This document shows, in pieces, positions 27,169-35,401 of a stretch of 64,000 bases of DNA. Numbering within the stretch: position 1 is the stretch's first letter; every line of letters starts with the position of its first letter. The notes beneath the pieces are model-generated. The model was not told the DNA's origin. It ran no database searches and worked only from the letters and a program-made list of their open reading frames with translations. A program made the translations under genes and the position numbers. Source of the DNA: UBA7446 sp038143535 (lineage in GTDB: Bacteria; Bacteroidota; Bacteroidia; Flavobacteriales; Flavobacteriaceae); NCBI GenBank assembly GCA_038143535.1, contig JAYQMD010000001.1:372001-436000 (forward strand). The letters run 5' to 3'.

Positions 27169-27729
27169 TTAGTTGTTTTGAGTTGCTAAAATTTCAGCCA
27201 GTAACTTTCTAGCACGCATCAGTTTGACTTTAACGGTACTCTCGCTGCTGTTGAGCTTATCAGCCATATGTTTGATGCTCAATTCTTGGAGGTACTTCAA
27301 TTGGATCACTTCTCGATAGCGGGGCTTTAAGTTTTTGATGGTATTTAGTAGTGTTTCTAGACGTTGTTTTCGAATCAAATCGTCTTCTGGGCTGGGGGCG
27401 CTATCGGCAATTTTATGTGCTACTTCCGCACTAGCTTCTGAAGTAAAGGCGGTACTGGTTTTTTTTCGAATTTGATCGATGTGTAGATTTTTGGCGATGG
27501 TCGTAAGCCATGTTTTAAAACCAAAGGCTTGGTTATACGTCATGATTTTCTCAAATGCCTTTCCAAAACACCTAATGGTCAGGTCTTCGGCTTCATTTTC
27601 GTTTTGGGTACGCTGTAGCATAAAGCCGTAAACATCGTTCCAAAAAAACTCCAATAAATACCGAAACGCATGCTGATCACCCTCTTGTGCCAGCTTGATT
27701 TTTTCGATAAGCGCAGTTGCTTCTGCCAC
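27169..27729 (-). CDS. RNA polymerase ECF sigma factor
   Basis: A sigma-70-family ECF factor of ~186 residues. Region 2 includes EGDQHAFRYLLEFFWNDVYG and NEAEDLTIRCFGKAF; region 4 includes LKPRYREVIQLKYLQELSIK and the recognition helix STVKVKLMRARKLLAE. The start is uncertain: the GTG at 27729 fits best, because it follows the stop of the upstream small gene by a few bases and family homology begins there; a longer frame from 27792 overlaps that gene. No obvious anti-sigma gene is adjacent; the neighbours encode a small cysteine-containing membrane protein and a transporter. Confidence 0.88.
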   Translation of the reverse strand: MAEATALIEKIKLAQEGDQHAFRYLLEFFWNDVYGFMLQRTQNENEAEDLTIRCFGKAFEKIMTYNQAFGFKTWLTTIAKNLHIDQIRKKTSTAFTSEASAEVAHKIADSAPSPEDDLIRKQRLETLLNTIKNLKPRYREVIQLKYLQELSIKHMADKLNSSESTVKVKLMRARKLLAEILATQNN

Positions 27730-27733
27730 TGAA

Positions 27734-27943
27734 TTAGTTGTTTTTTGGATTGGGAAGCGCGCAGTCGGTTTGCTGATTGGGCAACTTCCCACAAAGGCTA
27801 CAAGCTTCTCCTTCTTTATTTAGAAAGGGGCTTTGGCTTGCGCAAGTTCCAGCAAATTCGCCTCCCTTTTTAGCCCATATTTTTATGGCGATACCAGCAA
27901 AAGCAAGGCCCAAAAGTATCAAGGTTATTAAAAAAAGTTCCAT
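27734..27943 (-). CDS. Small single-helix membrane protein with cysteine motif
   Basis: A 69-residue protein with an N-terminal transmembrane helix (ELFLITLILLGLAFAGIAIKI) and a short tail with GGEFAGTCASQSPFLNKEG and CSLCGKLP, i.e. three cysteines including a CxxC pair. Similar small proteins are common in Flavobacteriaceae next to murB or ECF sigma genes; function unknown. The CxxC could bind a metal or form a disulfide. It lies 20 nt after murB and just before the sigma factor. Confidence 0.75.
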   Translation of the reverse strand: MELFLITLILLGLAFAGIAIKIWAKKGGEFAGTCASQSPFLNKEGEACSLCGKLPNQQTDCALPNPKNN

Positions 27944-27963
27944 GGTTAAAAGTAGCTAAAATA

Positions 27964-28980
27964 TCATTGTATTAGATTGACTTCAGGTTCTAGTGAAATA
28001 CCAAACTTTTTTTCAACGCCTTCCATTACCAATTTGGCGTGTTTCCACAGCGATTTTCCTGATGAAGTTCCGTAATTCACCAATACCAAGGCTTGTTTGT
28101 CGTGCATGCCTACTTTTCCCTTTTTGAGTCCTTTAAAACCGGCTTGTTCAATGAGCCAGCCTGCAGGAATTTTATCAAAAGCACTGTCTATTTTGTAGTG
28201 GGGCATATTGGGATATTTTTGAAGCAAACGTACGGATTCCCCTTTAGCAATAATGGGGTTTTTAAAGAAACTACCGGCATTGCCTAATTTTTTTGGGTCG
28301 GGCAACTTACGTGTTCGGATTTGAACAACTGCTTTTGCAACGTCTCCAATGTTGGGTTTCTTTACGCCCATTTGCGTTAATGTTTCTTTTACATTTCCAT
28401 AGTCTATTTTTAGACGGTGTTTTTTTTTGGTTAAGACCAATCTTACTGCTGTTACTACGTATTTGTCTTTTAAATCGTTTTTGAAGGCGGAATCTCTGTA
28501 TCCAAAAGCACAGTCTTTGGCACTGAAAATTCTCGATTCTCCCGTCTTGCGATTGATGCACACGGCATCGTAAAAAACATCGCTTAACTCAACGCCATAG
28601 GCGCCAATGTTTTGAATGGGTGCAGCACCAACCAGACCAGGGATGAGGCTTAAATTTTCTATGCCTCCCAGGTCATTGGCAATACACCACATGACTAAAT
28701 CGTGCCATACCACACCTGCTCCTGCTGATACTATGGCCATATGTTCGCATTCGTTAATGATGCGAATTCCAGGAATTGAAATTTTAATAACGGGTCTTGA
28801 AAGATTTTCTACAAATAAGACATTGCTTCCACCTCCAAGAATGAGCGCATCTTTGAATGCGTCTTCTTTTAGTTTTTCTTGTAATACCAAGATAGAGGTT
28901 ACTTCAACAAAAAGTGGTGTTGATGCCGCAACACCAAACGTATTGAACTCTTGTAATGAAACCTTCTTTTTTTTTTTCAT
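27964..28980 (-). CDS. murB: UDP-N-acetylenolpyruvoylglucosamine reductase
   Basis: NADPH-dependent FAD enzyme reducing UDP-GlcNAc-enolpyruvate to UDP-MurNAc in peptidoglycan synthesis. The 338-residue protein has the FAD/phosphate motif LGGGSNVLF near 48-56, the long central signature (GGIENLSLIPGLVGAAPIQN, IGAYG), the catalytic-serine motif GNAGSFFKNP near residue 238, and a C-terminal catalytic glutamate (EPEVNLI). This is the type I form. It lies 4 nt downstream of the aminotransferase gene. Confidence 0.97.
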   Translation of the reverse strand: MKKKKKVSLQEFNTFGVAASTPLFVEVTSILVLQEKLKEDAFKDALILGGGSNVLFVENLSRPVIKISIPGIRIINECEHMAIVSAGAGVVWHDLVMWCIANDLGGIENLSLIPGLVGAAPIQNIGAYGVELSDVFYDAVCINRKTGESRIFSAKDCAFGYRDSAFKNDLKDKYVVTAVRLVLTKKKHRLKIDYGNVKETLTQMGVKKPNIGDVAKAVVQIRTRKLPDPKKLGNAGSFFKNPIIAKGESVRLLQKYPNMPHYKIDSAFDKIPAGWLIEQAGFKGLKKGKVGMHDKQALVLVNYGTSSGKSLWKHAKLVMEGVEKKFGISLEPEVNLIQ

Positions 28981-28984
28981 GGGC

Positions 28985-30175
28985 TTATTTTTGATAAGCG
29001 TCTAATCCAAGTTTTAAAAGGGTGATGGCTCGAGTTAGTTTTTCTGAATTTAGCACAAATGCGATACGTATCATGTCTTTACCTGCTAAATCTCCGGAGA
29101 AAAATCCATTTGCGGGCGCTACCATAAGCGTTTCGCCCTTATCTTGGAATGATTCCAACATCCACTTGGCAAAATGGTCGCTGTCCGTGATGGGAAGTTT
29201 GACCAAGCAATAGAAAGCACCTTTGGGTAAGGAAACCGATACGCCTTCAATTTTATTTAAAAGTGCAATTGCGGTCATCCTTCTTTTGTCATATTCTTCA
29301 ATGGCATTTTCTAAATATTGCTGCGAATCGTCAAGGGCAGCCTCACAAGCGTGTAGTGCAATGGTGGGTGGGCATAACCTTGACTGGGCAAACTTTAACG
29401 CAGCATGTATTACTTCCTTGTTTTTTGTGATAAGGCATCCTATTCTAGCGCCACACATGCTGTATCGCTTAGACATGGAGTCAATGAGTATGGCATGCGT
29501 TGACAGATTTTCCAGCTGCATTGCGGAGATGTGATCGTGACCGTCGTAGACAAACTCACGGTACACTTCATCAACAATAAAGAATATATCGTGCTTTATG
29601 GCCAATTGACCCAAACACTCTAGCTCCTCTTTGCTGTAAACATAACCAGACGGATTGTTCGGGTTGCAAATGAAAAGTGCTCTTGTCTTTGAAGTTATTG
29701 CCGCTTCTATGGTTTCAATATTGGGAAGTGAAAACTGACTTTCAAAGGATGATGGAATGCCTACAACCTTAACGCCGCATGCTGCTGCAAATGTTTCATA
29801 GTTGGCGTAAAATGGTTCCGGGATGATAAGCTCGTCGCCTTCGTTGGTGATGCAGTCTAAAGCCATAATAATGGCCTCACTAGCTCCTGTAGTTACCAGA
29901 ATGTCTTCTACATCAATTTCGATGTCGTGCTCTTGGTAATAAGAAACCAGCTTATTGCGGAACGAAACCGTTCCCTCAGAAGGTCCGTATGCAACGACAT
30001 CATCTGAAAAGTTTCGGATGGCTTGTAATGCGCTTTTTGGGCTAGCCAAATCAGGTTGCCCAATGTTTAGATGAAATACTTCAATACCACGCGCCTTGGC
30101 CATATTGGCTTGCTTGGCTAGCTTTCGAATGGGTGAGGTAGGTAAGTTTGCACCTTTCTTTGAAATAATCGGCAT
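28985..30175 (-). CDS. PLP-dependent class I aminotransferase (aspartate-type)
   Basis: A 396-residue fold-type I aminotransferase. The PLP-binding lysine is in DSMSKRYSMCGARIGC near residue 236; FICNPNNPSGYVYSKEEL and FIVDEVYREFVYDG give the conserved Asn and Asp. GQPDLASPKSALQA at the start resembles aspartate/aromatic aminotransferase subgroup I gamma. The substrate cannot be fixed from sequence. It is the first gene of a run with murB, the small cysteine protein, the sigma factor and the transporter. Confidence 0.9.
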   Translation of the reverse strand: MPIISKKGANLPTSPIRKLAKQANMAKARGIEVFHLNIGQPDLASPKSALQAIRNFSDDVVAYGPSEGTVSFRNKLVSYYQEHDIEIDVEDILVTTGASEAIIMALDCITNEGDELIIPEPFYANYETFAAACGVKVVGIPSSFESQFSLPNIETIEAAITSKTRALFICNPNNPSGYVYSKEELECLGQLAIKHDIFFIVDEVYREFVYDGHDHISAMQLENLSTHAILIDSMSKRYSMCGARIGCLITKNKEVIHAALKFAQSRLCPPTIALHACEAALDDSQQYLENAIEEYDKRRMTAIALLNKIEGVSVSLPKGAFYCLVKLPITDSDHFAKWMLESFQDKGETLMVAPANGFFSGDLAGKDMIRIAFVLNSEKLTRAITLLKLGLDAYQK

Positions 30176-30225
30176 TGAAATAGTTTGACCGCAAAGATGC
30201 GAAAAATCAATGTTTTATGCGAGGA

Positions 30226-30612
30226 TTATTCTTCGGGTGCTTGCTCTACAACTTCCCCTTTGATCTTTAGGGCCACCATAGGGACAGAAGCATTGGAAGC
30301 AACCGTGATGGTTTTTCGAATGGGCCCAACACGCTCTGTATCATATTTTACTTCAATGATATCAGATGCGCCGGGTGCAATGGGTGCGTCTGGTTTTTTG
30401 GGAATGGTACAGCCACACGAGGAACGAACTTGCGTAATCTTAAGTTCTGACTTTCCTGTATTGGTAAACCTAAACTGACGGATGCCATCTTCTCCTTTGA
30501 GAACCGTACCGTAGTCAATGGTAAGAGAGTCAAATGTAATGACAGCAAAGTCTTGAGCAGTAGCTGTTAAACATAATGCAACAGTGAAAAAACATATAAA
30601 TATTCGTTTCAT
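30226..30612 (-). CDS. DUF1573-family exported protein
   Basis: A 128-residue protein with a signal peptide (MKRIFICFFTVALCLTATAQ) and one DUF1573 Ig-like domain: DYGTVLKGEDGIRQFRFTNT, the CGC motif in SSCGCTIPKKPDAPIAPG, and YDTERVGPIRKTITVASNA. DUF1573 proteins are very common in Bacteroidota envelopes; role unknown. It is monocistronic between the aminotransferase and valS. Confidence 0.9.
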   Translation of the reverse strand: MKRIFICFFTVALCLTATAQDFAVITFDSLTIDYGTVLKGEDGIRQFRFTNTGKSELKITQVRSSCGCTIPKKPDAPIAPGASDIIEVKYDTERVGPIRKTITVASNASVPMVALKIKGEVVEQAPEE

Positions 30613-30693
30613 GACAATAAATTTGGTTTTACTAAAGTAAGCATTAGTGCCAATTGTGCAAAATTAGGGCTTTCAATTTCACTACTCGATGCC

Positions 30694-30701
30694 TACATTT
30701 G
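30694..30701 (+). promoter_or_regulatory. -7 promoter box of valS
   Basis: TACATTTG, 20 nt before the valS ATG. No good -33 match at the standard distance. Confidence 0.45.
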
Positions 30702-30721
30702 CGCATAATAAGTACTAACGC

Positions 30722-33340
30722 ATGTCCATACCATCAAAATTCACACCAAAAGACGTAGAGCAAAAGTGGTATGACTACTGGACAGCGAATAATTATTTTC
30801 GTTCTACACCAGACTCCCGCAAACCCTACACCATAGTGATTCCTCCACCAAACGTGACGGGCGTACTGCATATGGGGCATTTGATGAACAATACACTTCA
30901 AGATGTATTGATTCGTCGCGCACGCATGAGAGGATACAACACTTGTTGGGTGCCAGGTACCGATCATGCCTCTATTGCGACAGAAGCAAAAGTGGTAAAC
31001 AGGCTCAAAAGCCAAGGCATAGACAAGAATAAAATTGGACGAGAAGCTTTTTTAGAACACGCTTGGGAATGGACACATGAACACGGTGGTATTATTCTCG
31101 ATCAATTAAAAAAATTAGGGTGCAGTTGTGATTGGGATCGCTCCAAATTTACCCTCGACCCCGAAATGTCTGCTTCTGTTATTAAGGTCTTTGTTGACTT
31201 GTATAACAAAGGAATGATTTACCGTGGTTTTCGCATGGTGCATTGGGATCCCGAAGCAAAAACTACACTTTCAGATGAGGAGGTCATTTACGAGGAGCGC
31301 CAAGGAAATCTATACCACATCGCTTATGCCATTGAAGGCAGCGACGAAAAAGTAGTTGTAGCCACAACAAGACCTGAAACCCTTTTTGGTGACACGGCTG
31401 TTGCCATTCATCCAGAAGACGAACGTTATCTAGCACTGCATGGTAAAAAAGCCATAGTCCCGATTGTTAATAGAGTTGTGCCCATCATCAAAGATGCATA
31501 TGTCAGTTTAGATTTAGGAACAGGCTGTTTGAAAGTGACCCCAGCGCATGATGAAAATGACAAGGCCTTAGGCGAAAAGCACAAATTGGATGTTGTTGAT
31601 ATTTTCAACCCCGATGCCACGCTCAACCATCAGGGCTTGCATTACCAAGGCAAAGACAGGTTTGATGTACGCAAAGCCGTGGTAAAAGAGTTAGAGGCTT
31701 CTGGTGCTCTAGTAAAAATAACCCCTCATGTACACAAGGTTGGTACTTCGGAAAGAACAAAGGCCGTTATAGAGCCTCGTTTGTCTGATCAATGGTTCTT
31801 AAAAATGGCAGATTTAGCCAAACCAGCCATTGATGCAGTTGAAGATAACGTTGTACAATTGGTGCCAAAAAAGTTTATTAACACCTACCGACACTGGATG
31901 AACAATATCCGTGATTGGAATATCTCAAGACAGCTGTGGTGGGGACATCAAATCCCGGCGTATTACTATGGCCCCAACAGCGAACATGTGGTGGTTGCTG
32001 ACACCAAATCGACAGCCCTTGAAAAAGCAAAGGCCGACAGTGGCAATGCAGCACTGATGTTAGATGACCTTCATCAAGACCCAGATGTGCTTGATACGTG
32101 GTTTTCTTCATGGCTGTGGCCAATATCGGTTTTTAATGGTGTGTTGGAACCTGACAATAAAGAAATCTCCTACTACTACCCCACACAGGACTTGGTTACA
32201 GGTCCTGATATTCTTTTCTTTTGGGTAGCAAGAATGATCATGTCTGGCTATGCCTTACGCGACGAAAAACCATTTTCCCATGTTTATCTCACAGGACTTG
32301 TTCGAGATGGGCAAGGAAGAAAAATGTCCAAGCAACTCGGTAATTCTCCCGATGCGATTAAACTTATGGAAACCTACGGTGCCGACGGCGTACGCGTGGG
32401 CTTACTTTTAAGTGCGGCGGCAGGGAATGATCTGTTGTTTGACGAAAACCTTTGTCAACAAGGAAAAAACTTTGCCAATAAAATTTGGAATGCTTTCCGA
32501 TTAATACAGCAATGGGAGATAGATGAAACCTTAGAAACATGTGCTACTGCAACTGCAGGTATTGATTGGTACTCAGCCAAGTTTCAACAAACAGTGGCTA
32601 CCATTGATGACCACTTTAGCAAATACCGCATATCTGATGCCTTAATGTCCACCTACAAGCTTATTTGGGACGACTTCTGTTCTTGGCTGTTGGAAATCGT
32701 TAAGCCGGCTTACAATAAGGGAATAGATCGTGAGACTTATGCAAAAGTATGTGTGCTCTTTGAAGATAACTTACGCCTTTTGCACCCCTTTATGCCCTTT
32801 CTGTCAGAAGAACTGTGGCATGCGCTTAAAGACCGTGCCAAGGACGAAGCCTTGATTGTTTCGGATTGGCCTACCCAAAAAATAGTTGATACAGCTATTT
32901 TAGACCAATTTGATCACACAGCGGCCTTAGTCGCACAATTGCGAACTGTTCGCAAAGCTCAAAACATTTCCTTTAAAGAGCCGTTGGACTTAGTGGAAAC
33001 TAACCAAGACAATATTTCACTAAGGCCTATAGTTGAGAAGTTGGTAAATATTCAAAATTGGGATACATCGGCAAAAGCACCGGAGCAGGCAATTTCATTT
33101 AGGGTAAACGCACATGAGTATTTTGTACCTGTAACTGCTTCTAATATTGAGGAGGAGCGCAACAAGATGGAAGAAGAACTGGCTTATCAAGAAGGGTTCT
33201 TGCGTTCAGTTGAGAAAAAGCTAACAAACGATCGTTTTGTTTCAAATGCACCTGAAAAAGTTGTGGCAATCGAACGAAAGAAAGCGGAGGATGCGCAAAC
33301 CAAAATAGCGGCACTTAAAGCCCGTCTTTCAGCGCTTTAA
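30722..33340 (+). CDS. valS: Valyl-tRNA synthetase
   Basis: Charges tRNA-Val. The 872-residue class I enzyme has the HIGH-type motif PPNVTGVLHMGH near 42-53, the CP1 editing domain (ATTRPETLFGDTA), the KMSKS loop RKMSKQLGN near residue 534, and a C-terminal coiled-coil tRNA-binding arm (EEERNKMEEELAYQEGFLR). No T-box-like leader is present. Its end overlaps the convergent psd gene by 4 nt. Confidence 0.98.
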   Translation: MSIPSKFTPKDVEQKWYDYWTANNYFRSTPDSRKPYTIVIPPPNVTGVLHMGHLMNNTLQDVLIRRARMRGYNTCWVPGTDHASIATEAKVVNRLKSQGIDKNKIGREAFLEHAWEWTHEHGGIILDQLKKLGCSCDWDRSKFTLDPEMSASVIKVFVDLYNKGMIYRGFRMVHWDPEAKTTLSDEEVIYEERQGNLYHIAYAIEGSDEKVVVATTRPETLFGDTAVAIHPEDERYLALHGKKAIVPIVNRVVPIIKDAYVSLDLGTGCLKVTPAHDENDKALGEKHKLDVVDIFNPDATLNHQGLHYQGKDRFDVRKAVVKELEASGALVKITPHVHKVGTSERTKAVIEPRLSDQWFLKMADLAKPAIDAVEDNVVQLVPKKFINTYRHWMNNIRDWNISRQLWWGHQIPAYYYGPNSEHVVVADTKSTALEKAKADSGNAALMLDDLHQDPDVLDTWFSSWLWPISVFNGVLEPDNKEISYYYPTQDLVTGPDILFFWVARMIMSGYALRDEKPFSHVYLTGLVRDGQGRKMSKQLGNSPDAIKLMETYGADGVRVGLLLSAAAGNDLLFDENLCQQGKNFANKIWNAFRLIQQWEIDETLETCATATAGIDWYSAKFQQTVATIDDHFSKYRISDALMSTYKLIWDDFCSWLLEIVKPAYNKGIDRETYAKVCVLFEDNLRLLHPFMPFLSEELWHALKDRAKDEALIVSDWPTQKIVDTAILDQFDHTAALVAQLRTVRKAQNISFKEPLDLVETNQDNISLRPIVEKLVNIQNWDTSAKAPEQAISFRVNAHEYFVPVTASNIEEERNKMEEELAYQEGFLRSVEKKLTNDRFVSNAPEKVVAIERKKAEDAQTKIAALKARLSAL

Positions 33341-33996
33341 TTTTTTGAGGCAATAAGCGTCACACCCCCTTTTACGAATTGCCCTTCTTTGACAAGCACA
33401 GGGGTTTTGATGGGTAGGAATACGTCAACTCTAGATCCAAACTTGATAAAACCAGCATCTGTTCCTTGCGTAACCGCTTGTCTTTCTTCGGCATAGTTCA
33501 CAATACGTCTAGCTACGGCTCCTGCAATTTGACGGTAAAGCACTTCGCCATAAGTTGAGTTATCAACCACAATGGTGGTTCTTTCATTTAAGGTTGATGA
33601 TTTTGGATGCCATGCAACAAGGTATTTGCCAGGGTGATATTTGCTAAACACAACCTTGCCAGAAACAGGATATCGGGTTACGTGTACATTTAAGGGAGAC
33701 ATAAAAATAGATACCTGTAGTCTTTTGCCCTTAAAATATTCGGGTTCCACAACTTCTTTTACGATAACCACTTTTCCATCTACAGGCGAAACAACAGCGT
33801 TTTCAAGTGCAAGAGGCGGTCGGTCGGGATTTCTGAAAAACTGCAGTATCAACACCATAAAAACAAGCAATGTAAGTTGGAGTGCGATACGCAACCACTT
33901 AAGGCCTATAAACTGCTCTGCCAATAATGCACCTACGGCTATGAGTACAAAACTTACGATGATGATGGCAAAGCCTTCTTTATGAAACATAAGCAA
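33337..33996 (-). CDS. psd: Phosphatidylserine decarboxylase (family protein)
   Basis: Converts phosphatidylserine to phosphatidylethanolamine at the membrane. The 219-residue protein is the short form, with two N-terminal hydrophobic helices (IIIVSFVLIAVGALLAEQ and IALQLTLLVFMVLIL), VVSPVDGKVV, FMSPLNVHVTRYPV, and the self-cleavage Gly-Ser in IKFGSRVDVFLP (normally LGST), where serine becomes the pyruvoyl group. It overlaps cdsA by 17 nt, forming a lipid-synthesis pair. Confidence 0.93.
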   Translation of the reverse strand: MLMFHKEGFAIIIVSFVLIAVGALLAEQFIGLKWLRIALQLTLLVFMVLILQFFRNPDRPPLALENAVVSPVDGKVVIVKEVVEPEYFKGKRLQVSIFMSPLNVHVTRYPVSGKVVFSKYHPGKYLVAWHPKSSTLNERTTIVVDNSTYGEVLYRQIAGAVARRIVNYAEERQAVTQGTDAGFIKFGSRVDVFLPIKTPVLVKEGQFVKGGVTLIASKN

Positions 33997-34753
33997 ATAA
34001 ATTCAACAATAATATATATATCGGTGCAGCCAATATCGAACTGTCGATGCGGTCGTAAATTCCACCATGTCCAGGCAAAATATTTCCGCTGTCCTTGACG
34101 CCACAAACCCGTTTTATTTTCGATTGTACCAAATCACCTAATGCGCCTAATATGGCAGTCACCACAAGAATTAGGACCCAACTGTATTGGAAATTTTCTA
34201 TGTCAGCGGCATACAATAGAGCTGCCGTAGCAACAAGGACTCCGCCTAGGCTTCCCTCAATTGTTTTATTGGGGGAAATGCTGGGCGCTAGTTTTCGTTT
34301 TCCAAACAATGAACCAATTACATATGCGCCAGTATCACTTAGCCATATAATACCAAAAAAATACAGCACATAGATGGGATTGGATTTTCCTAACTGCGCG
34401 ATTAAGAGCAATGGTATACAGATTTGAAACAAGCTCAAAAAACACACAGCTGCTTTGCTGTAACGCAACTCCTTTGAATTGCTAAAAAAACCCAACATTC
34501 CCAAACACCCAACAACTGCTACGCCAACTAGATAAAGGTGGTATTTGGGGTTTAGTTGAACCGCAACATAAGTAAGGGGAAAGAAAAGGTAGCTTAAAAT
34601 AATTTTTTTGTTGGTAATTTTTTGGAGTTCCCACTGCGCTATAATTGCCATGAGAAAAAGCACCACAGTAAAAAAAGTAGCATCTATGTAAAGGCTGCCT
34701 AGGAGCAACCCAACATAAAGAAAAGAAGTTAAGGAACGAATTAAAAAATTCAT
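33980..34753 (-). CDS. cdsA: Phosphatidate cytidylyltransferase
   Basis: Makes CDP-diacylglycerol from phosphatidate and CTP. The 257-residue membrane protein has multiple helices and the C-terminal signature: SPNKTIEGSLGGVL followed by KDSGNILPGHGGIYDRIDS. It overlaps LUD upstream by 4 nt and psd downstream, so rsfS-ftsH-LUD-cdsA-psd look like one run. Confidence 0.96.
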   Translation of the reverse strand: MNFLIRSLTSFLYVGLLLGSLYIDATFFTVVLFLMAIIAQWELQKITNKKIILSYLFFPLTYVAVQLNPKYHLYLVGVAVVGCLGMLGFFSNSKELRYSKAAVCFLSLFQICIPLLLIAQLGKSNPIYVLYFFGIIWLSDTGAYVIGSLFGKRKLAPSISPNKTIEGSLGGVLVATAALLYAADIENFQYSWVLILVVTAILGALGDLVQSKIKRVCGVKDSGNILPGHGGIYDRIDSSILAAPIYILLLNLFAYVS

Positions 34754-35364
34754 AAAAAATCTTCAAGTAAAAGCAAGTACACTTCCTTGATACTACTGCC
34801 ATAGTTCATGTAGTTTTCGTCGCTCATCACGTCTGTTTTAAATTGCTTTATTGAGGTGATATTTAATGGAATATTATCGGCATAGCGATGTTTGATGCTT
34901 TTCAAACCTTCAGAAACGGTTTTCGAAAACTGACGTGTGCCAGCCAGAATCAATAAAGTTTCTGGCAAGTCTGCCAATTTGTTGGAACCCAATTGATGTT
35001 CGCAGACCACAATACTTCCATCGTAAGCTACTAAGGATTCGCAACTGCATAGCATGACCTTTGCGTTGAGATTAGTTTTCGTAAGTGTAATACCAGCGTC
35101 TATTTTTTTTGCTAGATCGGGCTCTAAACAAAACAACTCCCGTATTTCGGTGGGGTATTCATTTACGAAAGAAATATAGGCATCTTTTGCATCTTGTAAA
35201 GTTTCACAATAGACAAACTTTCCTCCACAAGCCGTAAACTTTTTTGCAAATGTTTGTTCGATTGGAAGTTGTTTAGGCGGCATGTGTGGACCTCGTTCTT
35301 CCTCATCGATCTCTTCTTTGGGAGTCGTTTTTTTTCCAAAAATATTTGACCAGAACTTACTCAC
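34750..35364 (-). CDS. LUD-domain protein (LutC-like)
   Basis: A 204-residue protein with the LUD (lactate utilisation, LutC/YkgG) fold: FTACGGKFVYCETLQDAKDA, ITLTKTNLNAKVMLCS, SIVVCEHQLGSNKLADLPET and LLILAGTRQFSKTVSEGLKS. LutC helps lactate oxidation in some bacteria, but no lutAB genes are here, so the function is open. The N-terminal ~30 residues are charged and low-complexity. It sits between ftsH and cdsA, as in many Bacteroidota. Confidence 0.85.
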   Translation of the reverse strand: MSKFWSNIFGKKTTPKEEIDEEERGPHMPPKQLPIEQTFAKKFTACGGKFVYCETLQDAKDAYISFVNEYPTEIRELFCLEPDLAKKIDAGITLTKTNLNAKVMLCSCESLVAYDGSIVVCEHQLGSNKLADLPETLLILAGTRQFSKTVSEGLKSIKHRYADNIPLNITSIKQFKTDVMSDENYMNYGSSIKEVYLLLLEDFL

Positions 35365-35401
35365 GCATTAGGGTTGTTACACAAAGGTAACAAATCGTAA
35401 A